Shown: piece by piece, positions 16,631-26,062 of the stretch
How the letters are laid out: each line of letters begins with the position of its first letter
How positions within the stretch are numbered: position 1 is the first letter of the stretch
From: an uncultured Victivallales bacterium
GTDB taxonomy: Bacteria > Verrucomicrobiota > Lentisphaeria > Victivallales > UBA1829
Assembly: GCA_944390795.1 (NCBI GenBank)
Contig: CALXRI010000005.1
Location: 1-64,000, forward strand
Direction: 5' to 3'
Length of the DNA stretch: 64,000 nt
Notes under the pieces: generated by a model
Databases searched by the model: none
Seen by the model: the letters and a program-made list of their open reading frames with translations, nothing else
Told to the model about the DNA's origin: nothing
Program-made: the position numbers and the translations under genes

Positions 16631-17695
16631 TCATTTTTCAGCAATCAGTTCTTTCGTAACTTTCAGCAGTTCCGTCATCTCCTCCGGCGTGCCGATGGTG
16701 ATTCTGACGTAGGAGCATGTTCTGGCCGCCGGGAAATACCTTACCAGAATATTCTGCCGTTTCAAGTCAAGAAAATAATTTTTTGCTTCAATCGGCGGCG
16801 CGGCAAAGACGAAATTGGTATCCGAATCGATCACTTTGAAGCCAAGTCCGCGCAACGCGATCGTCAAGGCCTCCCGCGTCGTCTTCACTTTCGCCACGCA
16901 GCTTTCAAAGTAGCTTCTGTCCCAGAGCGAGGCAAGCGCCAGTTTCTGCGTCAGCATCGGAACGTTGTAGGAATCCTTCATTTTCAGCATGCCGTCGATG
17001 ATCTTTTCATGCGCGACGGCAAAACCGAAACGGAGTCCTGCCAGATTCCTGCTTTTGGAAAAGGTCCGGCTGACGATTACGTTCGGATACTTTTTGACGA
17101 AATCCAGGCAGTTGTCGCGGGAAAAATCCGCATAGGCCTCGTCGATCAGGACGATTCCGTTGAAGTTTGCGCAGATCTCCTCCATTTTCTCCTTCGGGAA
17201 CAGATTGCCGGTCGGCGCGTTCGGGCGCGCAATAATGAAAAGATTCGCATTGCGGGCCTTTTCCAGAGCATCGGACGGCATTTCAAATTCCGTTCCCAGC
17301 GGAATCCGGATGCACCGCGCCCCCTGAAGCCCGGCAAGCGTGGGATAGAGGGAATATGTCGGATCGAAACACGCCATCGGGCGATGCGCATCCGTGAAAC
17401 AGCGCGTTGTGATCGTCAGAATGTCATCGGAACCGTTGCCCGCAATGATATTGCCGACGGAAAAACCGGTCATCGCCGCGATTTCCGCGCGCACTTCGAG
17501 CGCAAGCGGATCCGGATAAAGTCTCAGTTTCTCATAGGGAAACGCCGCAAGCGCTTTTTTCACACCCGGCGACGGCGGATACGGATTCTCGTTCGTATTC
17601 AGCTTGATGACCGGCGCCCCCTTGGGCTGTTCCCCCGGCGTATAGCCGGTCATATTGTCGATCTCCGGCCGGAAATAGGATATGTAGGCGCTCAT
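16631..17695 (-). CDS. hisC: histidinol-phosphate aminotransferase
   Basis: A 354-aa class I/II PLP-dependent aminotransferase converting imidazole-acetol phosphate and glutamate to histidinol phosphate. Family features seen: KLNTNENPYPPSP near the N terminus, GNGSDDIL, the PNAPTG substrate motif, and the PLP lysine in VSRTFSKSRNLAGLRFGFA. The start at 17695 overlaps the hisD stop as ATGA with an AGGAG site; the frame is open further upstream, but only inside hisD. Confidence 0.95.
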   Translation of the reverse strand: MSAYISYFRPEIDNMTGYTPGEQPKGAPVIKLNTNENPYPPSPGVKKALAAFPYEKLRLYPDPLALEVRAEIAAMTGFSVGNIIAGNGSDDILTITTRCFTDAHRPMACFDPTYSLYPTLAGLQGARCIRIPLGTEFEMPSDALEKARNANLFIIARPNAPTGNLFPKEKMEEICANFNGIVLIDEAYADFSRDNCLDFVKKYPNVIVSRTFSKSRNLAGLRFGFAVAHEKIIDGMLKMKDSYNVPMLTQKLALASLWDRSYFESCVAKVKTTREALTIALRGLGFKVIDSDTNFVFAAPPIEAKNYFLDLKRQNILVRYFPAARTCSYVRITIGTPEEMTELLKVTKELIAEK

Positions 17696-18993
17696 TTCCG
17701 CACTCCTGTTCTGCGGATGGAACCGCTTCTGCCATGCGCGTCCAGCCATTCCAGTTCGGCAAATTTTTCAATGAAATCCACTTCGCGCATGAGAGCCTCC
17801 CGCGTATACCGGATGGTGCTGCTTCTGCGCAGGAAATCGTTTGCCGAAAGCCCGTGGAAGAACTTTGCCGTGCCGCCTGTCGGAAGCACATGGCTGGGAC
17901 CGGCGGTGAAGTCGCCCGCGGGTTCCGGCGTCCACGGACCGAGAAAGACCGCGCCCGCCGCTTTGACATCGCATGCTCGTTTCTCCGCTCCCTCAAACAT
18001 GAGCTCGATATGTTCCGGGGCATAGTTCCCGGCGATTTTGAGCGCTTCGCCGATATCCGGCGCTTCAATGAAAAACACGCCGTGCTCAATGACGCGCGCG
18101 ACAGTTTCGCTCCGGGAAAGCGTCTCCGCCTGACGGAGAAGCTCCGTCCTGACCTTGCCGATGAGTTCGGCACAGTCGGTGACAAGCACCGCCTGTTCCA
18201 GCCCGCTCCCGTGCTCGGCCTGCGACAGCATGTCCGCCGCGATGAACGCCGGGTCCGCCGAGGCATCCGCCACAATCATGATTTCAGACGGCCCAGCAAC
18301 CATGTCAATGGCGACACTTCCGTAGACCAGTTTCTTCGCCGCCGCGACATAGGCATTGCCGGGACCGACAATTTTCTCCACCTTCGGCACCGTCTCCGTT
18401 CCGTAGGCGAGCGCGGCAATCGCATAGGCTCCGCCCAGGCGGTAGACCTCCTTCACGCCGGCCGTCCTGAGCGCGTAAAGCGTCGCCGCATGAACCGATC
18501 CGTCCTTCATCGGCGGAGTCGCCGCGACGATCTCCCTCACGCCCGCCGCGGACGCGATGCCGGCCGTATGCAGAACCGTGGAAACCAGCGGCGCCGTGCC
18601 GCCCGGGATATAGCAGCCGACGCGATCCATCGGCGTGAACTTTTCACCCAGCACAACGCCGGGACGCGGGGAATAGCTCCAGTCCTTCGCAATCTGATGC
18701 AGTGCGAAATCCCGGATATGAGCCAGAGCTTCGGAAATTGCCTCTTTCGCCTTCCGGTCGACCTTCTCCTCCGCTTCCTCAAACTCCTTTTCCGTGATGC
18801 GGAAGGAGGCGGGGGGAATATCGAGCGAGTCGAATTTCTTCAGAAAACCGCAGATCGCGCGGTCGCCGTCCCTGCGGACTTCACCGACGATTTCCGCGAC
18901 CGCCGTTTCAATCTCGCGCGGGCACGCCGGGCGGTTGTAGAGCTGTCTCAGCGCCTCCGCACAGTCCGCGTTCCGATAGGATATCAACTTCAT
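17692..18993 (-). CDS. hisD: histidinol dehydrogenase
   Basis: A 433-aa zinc- and NAD-dependent enzyme catalysing the last two steps of histidine synthesis. The conserved core is clear: DRVGCYIPGG, KVEKIVGPGNAYVAAAK, DMVAGPSEI, MLSQAEHG, and the late GPSHVLPTGGTAKFFHGLS. The start at 18993 is preceded by AGAGGA; an in-frame ATG six codons upstream has no site. hisD and hisC form a two-gene unit; the other his genes are not in the window. Confidence 0.96.
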   Translation of the reverse strand: MKLISYRNADCAEALRQLYNRPACPREIETAVAEIVGEVRRDGDRAICGFLKKFDSLDIPPASFRITEKEFEEAEEKVDRKAKEAISEALAHIRDFALHQIAKDWSYSPRPGVVLGEKFTPMDRVGCYIPGGTAPLVSTVLHTAGIASAAGVREIVAATPPMKDGSVHAATLYALRTAGVKEVYRLGGAYAIAALAYGTETVPKVEKIVGPGNAYVAAAKKLVYGSVAIDMVAGPSEIMIVADASADPAFIAADMLSQAEHGSGLEQAVLVTDCAELIGKVRTELLRQAETLSRSETVARVIEHGVFFIEAPDIGEALKIAGNYAPEHIELMFEGAEKRACDVKAAGAVFLGPWTPEPAGDFTAGPSHVLPTGGTAKFFHGLSANDFLRRSSTIRYTREALMREVDFIEKFAELEWLDAHGRSGSIRRTGVRK

Positions 18994-19071
18994 TTTTTCC
19001 TCTTTCCCCAAGTTCCGAATATTTTGCGCTGTATACTATACATCAAATCTGCGAATATGCTAATCGGATTC

Positions 19072-19100
19072 TTGACGGAACGGCCTTTCCCGTGTAAATT
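19072..19100 (+). promoter_or_regulatory. sigma-70-type promoter for the cmk fusion gene
   Basis: TTGACG (19072-19077) and TAAATT (19095-19100) are separated by exactly 17 nt, 42 nt before the start at 19143. The divergent hisD promoter (TATAGT on the minus strand near 19040) shares this 150-nt gap. Confidence 0.55.
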
Positions 19101-19142
19101 ACCGGAGATTTTTCAATTTTCATGACTGAAAGGGCATTGCTC

Positions 19143-20219
19143 ATGACATCCGACGTCATCGCCATCGACGGTCCGGCGGCCTCCGGGAAAAGCACGGTTG
19201 CGCGGAATCTTTCCGAAGCCCTCGGCATTCCTTATATCAACACAGGTTCCCTCTACCGCGCCGTAGCCTGGAAACTCCGGAAAAACGCGCTGGATCCCGA
19301 CACCGTCAGCCCGGAAGAAGTCGACCGGATTCTCGCCGATACGCGGATTTCCTACGAAAAACCCGCACCGGACGCACCGCCGGACATCCGGATCGACGGC
19401 GTCTTTCCCGGACAGGAGCTGCGCAGCGCGGACATCGCATCCGGCGCATCGAAAGTCGCAACCATGCCGAACGTGCGCGCCTGGCTGCTCGATCTCCAGC
19501 GCGGCATGGCGAAACTCGGACGGATCGTCATGGAGGGCCGCGATATCGGAACGGCCGTCTTTCCGGACGCGCGCTTCAAGTTCTTCCTGACCGCATCCCC
19601 GATGGTTCGCGCACGGCGCCGCCTCGCACAGAGCGGCGAGACCGTCGACGGCGCGACGCTCGAATCGGTTGCGCGCGACATCGCGGCGCGGGATGAACAG
19701 GACAGCAGACGCGCCGTGGCGCCGCTGAAACGCGCCGAAGACGCCGTGCTTGTCGACAACAGTGAATGGGAAAGCCATCAGACGCTCCAGTTCATGCTGG
19801 ACAAAATCAAGGAGAAGGAGACCATGGAAAAAGAAACGGTTCTCAACTACCGTGTCCCTTATGCGGACACCGACCAGATGGGAGTTGTCTATTACGCAAA
19901 CTACCTCAAATATTTTGAAATGTTCCGCAGCGAGATGCTCATCGACGCCGGACTGAGTTACCTGCAGATGGAAAAAGAGGGTATCGCGCTTCCCGTGATC
20001 GAGGCGGTCTGCCGCTATAAGAGTTCCGCGCATTTCGAGGATCGCCTGACCATCACAGGACGTGTCGCCGAAGCAAAGGGCGTGCGCGTCAAAATCGAGT
20101 GCGAGGTCCGCTGCGGAGTCCGCCTGCTCGCCGACGGCTACACGGTCCATGCCTGCATGGACATGAAAAACAATCGTCCCACCCGCGTGCCGCCCGCGCT
20201 TCTCAAACTTCTGAAATAA
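19143..20219 (+). CDS. cmk: cytidylate kinase fused to YbgC-like acyl-CoA thioesterase
   Basis: A single 358-aa frame joins two enzymes. Residues 1 to about 220 are a classical (d)CMP kinase: P-loop DGPAASGKST, NTGSLYRA, and GRDIGTAVFPDA. From about residue 228 to the end is a hot-dog-fold 4HBT thioesterase, with YADTDQMGVVYYANYLKYFE carrying the conserved Asp. The junction is a short Lys/Glu-rich helix. An internal ATG at 19824, in frame at the exact start of the thioesterase domain, has GGAGAAGGAG just before it, so a separate thioesterase may also be made. No stop codon lies between the domains. The start at 19143 has AAAGGG 9 nt upstream; 19122 is an alternative. Confidence 0.9.
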   Translation: MTSDVIAIDGPAASGKSTVARNLSEALGIPYINTGSLYRAVAWKLRKNALDPDTVSPEEVDRILADTRISYEKPAPDAPPDIRIDGVFPGQELRSADIASGASKVATMPNVRAWLLDLQRGMAKLGRIVMEGRDIGTAVFPDARFKFFLTASPMVRARRRLAQSGETVDGATLESVARDIAARDEQDSRRAVAPLKRAEDAVLVDNSEWESHQTLQFMLDKIKEKETMEKETVLNYRVPYADTDQMGVVYYANYLKYFEMFRSEMLIDAGLSYLQMEKEGIALPVIEAVCRYKSSAHFEDRLTITGRVAEAKGVRVKIECEVRCGVRLLADGYTVHACMDMKNNRPTRVPPALLKLLK

Positions 20220-20264
20220 GACGCGGAACAACAGGATTGCAACAGGAAAGCCAGGAGGTTTTTT

Positions 20265-20837
20265 ATGGAATTCGCCGAACTCTTGAAACGCCGCACCATC
20301 CGCCAGTTCACGCAGGAACCGCTGACACGGGAAGACCTCCGCGCCGTGCTGAACGCCGCGCGCCTCGCCTCCTGCGCCTCCAACAAACAGCGTCTGCGCT
20401 ATCTGGTCGCGACCGGACCGGAACTCGTCAACCGCATTCTGCCGCATACGGCGTATGCCGCTCTGGTGCGCCCGCACCGCGATCCCGTGCCGGGAAAGAG
20501 TGCGCCAGTCGCCTTCATCGCCGCCGTCTGCACCTGCGAACCGGGACCGCTGCTTCATGCGGACGCCGGAGCCGCGATTCAGAGCATGGAATTCGCGGCA
20601 TGGGAGCGGGGAATCGGCTGCTGCTGGATCGGTTCGCACAGACGCGAGGCGGTTGCGGAAATTCTCCATGTCGCGGAACCGGAGCGGATTCTTTACCTGG
20701 TCGCGCTCGGGCATCCGGCGGAATCGCCGGTCTCCGAAGATGTCGCGGACGGTTCCGACATCAGCTACTATCTTGACAGCACAAACACCCTCCATGTGCC
20801 GAAACTGACCGTGGACGCAATCACGAAATGGTGCTGA
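20265..20837 (+). CDS. nitroreductase-family protein
   Basis: A 190-aa FMN-dependent nitroreductase-like protein. It has the N-terminal RRTIRQFTQEPLTREDL motif and the FMN-contact segment ADAGAAIQSMEFAAWERGIGCCWIGS. The length is that of the small single-domain subfamily. CAGGAGG lies 7 nt before the ATG. The physiological substrate is unknown. The gene is followed by the methyltransferase gene 23 nt downstream, and all three genes from 19143 are probably one operon. Confidence 0.9.
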   Translation: MEFAELLKRRTIRQFTQEPLTREDLRAVLNAARLASCASNKQRLRYLVATGPELVNRILPHTAYAALVRPHRDPVPGKSAPVAFIAAVCTCEPGPLLHADAGAAIQSMEFAAWERGIGCCWIGSHRREAVAEILHVAEPERILYLVALGHPAESPVSEDVADGSDISYYLDSTNTLHVPKLTVDAITKWC

Positions 20838-20860
20838 AACATCCGGAAAAGGATTCTCTC

Positions 20861-22054
20861 ATGAAACAAGGAGCGCTGTATCTCAGGAAAGGCCGCGAAA
20901 AATCCCTGCTGCGGCGTCATCCGTGGATTTTCTCCGGCGCCGTGGAACGTGTCGAAGGCATTCCGGAACGCGGGGCGACCGTCGCAATTCATGCATCCGA
21001 CGGACGTTTTCTCGCATGCGGCGCTTATTCCCCGGACTCCCAGCTCCGCGCCCGCGTCTGGAGTTTCGATCCCGCGGAACAGATCAATGCGGATTTTTTT
21101 GCCCGGCGCATTGCCCGCGCGCTTGCATACCGCGCCTTTCTCGGATATGACGCGCCTCAAGGTGCATGCCGCCTGCTCGCCGCCGAGGCGGACGGTCTTC
21201 CCGGAGTGACCGCCGACCGTTACGGAGACTGGATTGTCGTCCAGATCTCCAGCGCGGGAGCCGAACGCTTCAAGCATGTGATTGCCGATGCGCTTCTTGC
21301 AAAGACAAACTGCCGGGGCGTCTACGAGCGTTCCGATCTTGCCGCGCGGAAAAAGGAGGGACTTGCCGAATGCGCCGGCCTTCTTGCCGGAGAGATGCCG
21401 CCGGAATCGCTTTCCATCGTTGAAAACGGCCTTCGTTTCCGGGTCGACGTCTTCCGCGGACACAAGACCGGTTTCTATCTCGACCAGAAGGAGAACCGGT
21501 GCGCGGTCGCTTCGCTTTCCGCGGGACGGCGCGTTCTGAACTGTTTTGCCTATACCGGAACCTTCGGCGTCTGCGCGCTGAAAGGAGGGGCCGTCCACGT
21601 GACAAATGTGGATTCCTCGCGTCCCGCCCTGGAGTGCGCGGAGGAGAATTTCCGCGTCAACAGCCTCCCCGCATCCGCGTATGAGAATGTCGAAGCGGAT
21701 GTCTTCGCCTATCTGCGGCACTGCCGCGAATCCGGCAGGACCTTTGACATGGTGATTCTGGATCCGCCGAAATTCATCGACTCGAAAAACGCTCTGATGC
21801 GCGGCTGCCGCGCCTACAAGGACATCGCCCTGCTGGGCTTTCAGATTCTGAATCCCGGAGGGCTTCTCGTCAATTTCTCCTGTTCAGGACTGATGGAACG
21901 CCCGCTGTTTCAGAAGATCACCGCCGACGCCGCGCTCGACGCGGGGCGCGAGGCGCGGATCCTGCGCGAGCTCTCCCAGGCGCCCGACCACCCTGTTCCG
22001 CTTGCCTTTCCCGAGGCGCTCTACCTCAAGGGCATTGTGAGCATCGTCCGGTAA
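20861..22054 (+). CDS. RlmI-like 23S rRNA (cytosine-C5) methyltransferase
   Basis: A 397-aa SAM-dependent RNA methyltransferase. An N-terminal PUA domain (LRKGREKSLLRRHPWIFSGAV) is followed by the Rossmann fold with NCFAYTGTFGV (SAM-binding motif), VDSSRPALE, and the catalytic-region DPPKFIDSK and FSCSGLM motifs. By family it makes m5C in 23S rRNA (RlmI) or a related mark. The start at 20861 has AAGGA upstream; an upstream in-frame ATG at 20828 would overlap the nitroreductase gene. Convergent with the U32 gene, only 7 nt apart. Confidence 0.9.
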   Translation: MKQGALYLRKGREKSLLRRHPWIFSGAVERVEGIPERGATVAIHASDGRFLACGAYSPDSQLRARVWSFDPAEQINADFFARRIARALAYRAFLGYDAPQGACRLLAAEADGLPGVTADRYGDWIVVQISSAGAERFKHVIADALLAKTNCRGVYERSDLAARKKEGLAECAGLLAGEMPPESLSIVENGLRFRVDVFRGHKTGFYLDQKENRCAVASLSAGRRVLNCFAYTGTFGVCALKGGAVHVTNVDSSRPALECAEENFRVNSLPASAYENVEADVFAYLRHCRESGRTFDMVILDPPKFIDSKNALMRGCRAYKDIALLGFQILNPGGLLVNFSCSGLMERPLFQKITADAALDAGREARILRELSQAPDHPVPLAFPEALYLKGIVSIVR

Positions 22055-22061
22055 ACGGGCG

Positions 22062-24269
22062 TCATGCAAGCGCAATGTCGAAATTGAAACGCGCCGTATC
22101 GCGCTCATGTTCTTCCGCCGCGCGCAGGTCATGAAAACAGGCGTCCGCCTCCTCCAGTCCCGGCAGGTTCAGGACCTTTTCCGGCAGGACCTGCGTCAGA
22201 ATGCCGTGTTTCTCCACCAGAAACGCATCGCCTTTCGCGTCAAGCATTCTGCCGTGCACAGGCAGCGCGGCCCGCGTCGAAAGCAGAACCGGACGGCCGT
22301 AACGATAAAGCTCAAACGGCAGGACCGACTTCCGGGCGAGCGCGGCAAGCTCGGTTTTCCCGAGTTCCAGACACCCCTGGACAAGCGATACGCCGCGCTG
22401 CGCCAGCTCCGCAACTGTCATCGAGTTGCAGACCGGAAGCGGCATGCAGGTCTTGAGCGTCAGTTCCGGATACTCCCGGAGGAGAGCAAAATGTCCCGGC
22501 GAGGTGATCCGGATCGTCCGTCCCCCCTTCCCCGTATAACGGCGGACCGCCGTTTTCACTTCCTCCAGCATGCTTTCCGGAATGTAAAACGGAAGAAGCA
22601 GTTCCTCATGCGGCGCGGGGTCATCGGCAATTTCCCGCGCAATGACGCACCTTGCGGCAATCTTCGGATGCTTTCCCCGCGGAAGAAGAACCGTGTCGGG
22701 CACCCTCTCCCGGAGCTCCGGATGCACCAGTGCGGCATGATCGGCCCGGAAGCGCATCAGCCCGGCCCGGCAATCCTCCGTGCTCCGCACCGGATCAAGA
22801 AGCGGCAGAAGCGCGGCGGCGCAGTCCTTCCGCAGCCGCCGGAGAACACTGGACGGAAGAAACGGATTCCCGGACACCGAAACACGAACACGTCCCGCTT
22901 CAAAACGCCCGTCGCGCAGTTTGGAAAACTCTTCCGCCACATGCGCCGGGTCAAGCGGCTGTTTTTCCGCCTCGGAGAGAGCAAGCGCCTGTTCATAAGC
23001 CCGTCCCTGGATTTCCACGCGGCAGAGCGTCCGCGAAAGTTTCACATCCATGTTCAGAAGCGGCAGCCGGAGCGGAAGCTGTGCAATGCGCGCGGAATAA
23101 TCCGGCGTGCGCTCGCCGATCTTGTAAACGAGTCCGCCGCGCGGAATCTCCTTGTCCGCATGAACGAAAACCTCCTCGCCTTTCCCCGCACAGGAAACGC
23201 TTTTCCCGCGGAGCGTCATTTTCGTGACGCGGAAGGCAGGCCCCTCGTCCCCGCTCGGCGGCTGAACCCGGATCATGTCGCCGAGAAACACATTGCGGGC
23301 TGCGCTCATCGTAAATCCGTTCGGAGACGTGGAAACCACTTTTGCGCAGAGAAGACCCGAGACGCCCATCGCGTCGTGTTTGATGAGATTCGCGGCGGAC
23401 TCTTTCGTATAGTAGCCGTTGGACCATTTGCGCCCGTAAGTCCGGGCGAGAAAGGTTTTCGCTTCGGGAAGTTTCGCACGGAACGCCTCTTCGGACTCGA
23501 GACATGCGTCCATCAGCATCCGGTAGGCGGTTACGACGTTCGTGACATAATCGGCGCGGCGGAGACGCCCTTCGATTTTAAAGGATGCAACCCCCGTCTT
23601 CATCAGGCGCGGAATCAGTTCGGGCGTGGCAAGATCCTGTGCGGAAAGAAAGAAGCCGTTGCCTTCGGAGGAGCGATGGCGTCTTCTGCACGGCTGCTTG
23701 CATTTGCCCCGGTTTCCGCTCCAGCCGCCGAGCCAGGAGGAGAGAAGGCATGTGCCGGAAATGCAGCAGCAGAGCGCGCCGTGAATGAAAATTTCCAGTT
23801 CGACGGGCGGCTTTGAACGCATGATTGCTTCCAGTTCGGCAAGCGTTGTCTGACGCTCCAGAATGACGCGTGAAAGTCCGAGTTCCTTGGCAACGGCGAG
23901 TCCTGCGGAATTGTGCAGTCCCATCTGGGTCGAGCCGTGCAGCACGAGCTTCGGAAAATATTCGCGCGCAATCCGGACGACGCCGAGATCCTGCACGATG
24001 ACCGCATCCGGACGCAGCTCCTCCAGACGCGCAAGCTCCTGCGCCGCCTCGTCAAGTTCGTCCTCCTTGACAAGCGTGTTGAAGGTGACATAGACGCGCC
24101 GGGAAAGTTTGCGCGCATACGCGATCAGGCGCGACATCTCGTCGAATGAAAAATTTTCCGTCCGTTCGCGCGCATTGAAGCGTTTCAATCCGCAGTAGAC
24201 GGCGTCCGCCCCCGCGTCAAACGCGGCGAGCGCGCATTCCAGATTTCCCGCCGGTGCCAGCAGTTCCAT
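22062..24269 (-). CDS. U32 peptidase-family protein (RlhA-like)
   Basis: A 735-aa protein of the U32 peptidase/collagenase family, whose studied bacterial members RlhA and TrhP hydroxylate rRNA or tRNA rather than cut protein. The diagnostic core is present: MELLAPAGN at the start, DAVIVQDLGV, HGSTQMGLHN, and EIFIHGALCCCISGTCLLS..GNRGKCKQPCRRRH with its cluster of Cys residues. The second half is the long extension (DUF3656-type) found in RlhA. A role in 23S rRNA C2501 hydroxylation is inferred by homology of layout. Confidence 0.88.
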   Translation of the reverse strand: MELLAPAGNLECALAAFDAGADAVYCGLKRFNARERTENFSFDEMSRLIAYARKLSRRVYVTFNTLVKEDELDEAAQELARLEELRPDAVIVQDLGVVRIAREYFPKLVLHGSTQMGLHNSAGLAVAKELGLSRVILERQTTLAELEAIMRSKPPVELEIFIHGALCCCISGTCLLSSWLGGWSGNRGKCKQPCRRRHRSSEGNGFFLSAQDLATPELIPRLMKTGVASFKIEGRLRRADYVTNVVTAYRMLMDACLESEEAFRAKLPEAKTFLARTYGRKWSNGYYTKESAANLIKHDAMGVSGLLCAKVVSTSPNGFTMSAARNVFLGDMIRVQPPSGDEGPAFRVTKMTLRGKSVSCAGKGEEVFVHADKEIPRGGLVYKIGERTPDYSARIAQLPLRLPLLNMDVKLSRTLCRVEIQGRAYEQALALSEAEKQPLDPAHVAEEFSKLRDGRFEAGRVRVSVSGNPFLPSSVLRRLRKDCAAALLPLLDPVRSTEDCRAGLMRFRADHAALVHPELRERVPDTVLLPRGKHPKIAARCVIAREIADDPAPHEELLLPFYIPESMLEEVKTAVRRYTGKGGRTIRITSPGHFALLREYPELTLKTCMPLPVCNSMTVAELAQRGVSLVQGCLELGKTELAALARKSVLPFELYRYGRPVLLSTRAALPVHGRMLDAKGDAFLVEKHGILTQVLPEKVLNLPGLEEADACFHDLRAAEEHERDTARFNFDIALA

Positions 24270-24453
24270 TGCCGCGATCCTTTCCTCAAAAACATCCGCC
24301 TGCCGGATAATATACTTTGCAGGAAGCCCGCTTTCAATCCGGAGGAAAATAAAAGAAAGAGATCTGCGGGAAGCCGGACATCGGGAAAGGGCGCGTCACA
24401 GAACGGAGGGAATATTTCCATTCCTTTCCTTTGCATCCCCTGTCCTTTTCCGG

Positions 24454-24483
24454 CCGGAGTGCGGAGACACTCCCGCACTCCGG
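24454..24483 (-). terminator. hairpin terminator after the 59-aa ORF
   Basis: CCGGAGTGCGG and CCGCACTCCGG form an 11-bp stem with an 8-nt loop, 13 nt after the stop codon at 24496. No U-tract is evident. Confidence 0.5.
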
Positions 24484-24495
24484 AAACATCCGCCG

Positions 24496-24675
24496 TCAGT
24501 TTGCATCCGGACGGGTCTTTTCGGACTTCCCGAGTTCAAACCGTTCGTTCATTCCGTCGATGAAGTCCCGCTTGTAGTGATCCAGATAGCACTGCAGGCC
24601 GGAAAGAAATCCGGCGTAGCGCTCCCGGATTTCCTCAGGCCGCGGCGGATTCTGAATGGTGAATTCTTTTTCCAT
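24496..24675 (-). CDS. small ORF, 59 aa, unknown
   Basis: A 59-codon gene with a near-perfect ribosome binding site (AAAGGAGG, 7 nt before the ATG at 24675). The product begins MEKEFTIQNPPRPEEIRERY, is predicted helical and charged, and has a single Cys. No family is recognised. It follows the FAD oxidoreductase gene by 102 nt on the same strand and is followed by a stem-loop at 24454-24483. The strong site and the terminator argue for a real gene. Confidence 0.6.
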   Translation of the reverse strand: MEKEFTIQNPPRPEEIRERYAGFLSGLQCYLDHYKRDFIDGMNERFELGKSEKTRPDAN

Positions 24676-24777
24676 GGGATGACCTCCTTTCGGAACTCTG
24701 CAAGGTTCACGCCGGTATGGACACGCACCTTTTCAAAAAGTTCGAAAGAACGGCTCCCGCTCCTGAAAAACACCGCT

Positions 24778-26034
24778 TCAGATCCCGGCATCCCTCCGGT
24801 GAATGGGGAATCCGAGCTCCCGGAGACGGTCCTGCACCTGATGCACATCCAGTTCCCACACCTCTTTTCCCGCGTCGACGGCCATGGACGCCGCAAGTCC
24901 GGCGACCTGTCCCGTCATGGCCGCGCTCGGAATCACCCGGGTGATCTCCCAGGCATCGCCCTGCGCGGCGGTGCAGCGTCCGGCCGCAATGACGCCGCCG
25001 ATCTTCTCCTTGGGGTACAGCGTCCGGAAGGGAACCTCCCAGACATACTCCGGACCGGCCTTGCGCCAGTCCGCCAGAAGCCCGACGGAATCCTCGAAGT
25101 ATTTCGCATTCTCGCCGGACTGCAGCACATATTCGCCTTCCACGCAGTAGATCTTGCGGAACTGCGGCATCAGCGGCAGCTTGAGGGGATAGAGTTCCTT
25201 GCGCCCGTATTTCCCCTGTTCATATTTCGTTTTGCAGAGTTCCAGAAAAATCCTGTGGCTCTCCCGGACAAAGCGCGACACGGATTTTCCCGTCATGCCG
25301 CGATAGGTGATGAGATCATGATACTCCGCTTCGGAATGCTTCCCGTACATGCGCTCCAGCAGTTCCGGAGACGCCGTGAGATGCGTTTCCTGATCCAGGG
25401 AACTGGTCGTCACGGCGCTGAGAGTGATCCTGTCTCCGAAATCGCCGCCAGCCGCATCCGCCTGATACTGGATTGCCCACATGGTCAGGTAATTGTCCGC
25501 GCTCAGGCACGGAATTCCTGCCCGGCGGAATACAACCGCAGTTCCGCTGGCATCCACTGCGGATTTCACGGCAATCCGCCCGCGCCCGCTTTCGTTTTCC
25601 ACAATCAGCGCGCTCACACGCCTGCCGGACAGCTCAACGCCGCAGACCAGCGTATCATACCAGATATCCACATTTTCGCCCAGAAGCAGCTCTTCCAGCG
25701 AAAGCATGAAGGAAGCAGGAGAGAAACGGCACATCAGGCGTCTGCGCTCGGGCGCATTCTTCTCATGCCGCCAGTTCGGAGGGATTTCACCGGGACCATA
25801 TGACAGGCTGTTCCGCAGCAGCTCCTCGCTGATCCCGCATGTCACCTGATGCCCGCAGCCGTCGCAGAGCGGAAGATAAATGTAGACAAGCCCGCTTGTA
25901 GCGAGTCCCCCGAGCAGAACAGTCTTCTCAATGAGAACTGTCTTTTTCCCGGACCTTGCTGCCTGAAGGGCGGCAGCCGCTCCGGCAATGCCGCCGCCGA
26001 CCACAGCCACATCATAATCGACTGTAAAATCCAT
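24778..26034 (-). CDS. FAD-dependent oxidoreductase
   Basis: A 418-aa flavoprotein of the FAD_oxidored type. The dinucleotide motif VAVVGGGIAGAAAA at residues 9-22 and the following VLIEKTVLLGGLATSG stretch bind FAD, and GVIAAGRCTAAQGDAWEITRVIPSAAMTGQVAGLAA is the C-terminal FAD contact region. Homologues are often near carbohydrate-degradation genes, but the substrate is unknown. The gene starts 28 nt after the IclR regulator stop on the same strand, suggesting that the regulator controls it. Confidence 0.87.
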   Translation of the reverse strand: MDFTVDYDVAVVGGGIAGAAAALQAARSGKKTVLIEKTVLLGGLATSGLVYIYLPLCDGCGHQVTCGISEELLRNSLSYGPGEIPPNWRHEKNAPERRRLMCRFSPASFMLSLEELLLGENVDIWYDTLVCGVELSGRRVSALIVENESGRGRIAVKSAVDASGTAVVFRRAGIPCLSADNYLTMWAIQYQADAAGGDFGDRITLSAVTTSSLDQETHLTASPELLERMYGKHSEAEYHDLITYRGMTGKSVSRFVRESHRIFLELCKTKYEQGKYGRKELYPLKLPLMPQFRKIYCVEGEYVLQSGENAKYFEDSVGLLADWRKAGPEYVWEVPFRTLYPKEKIGGVIAAGRCTAAQGDAWEITRVIPSAAMTGQVAGLAASMAVDAGKEVWELDVHQVQDRLRELGFPIHRRDAGI

Positions 26035-26062
26035 TGCGAAAATCCTTTTTTTCTGAATATTG

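Noticed and set aside
19113-20795. 560-codon open frame on the minus strand
   Set aside because: Antisense to the cmk fusion and nitroreductase genes, with no ribosome binding site or motif.
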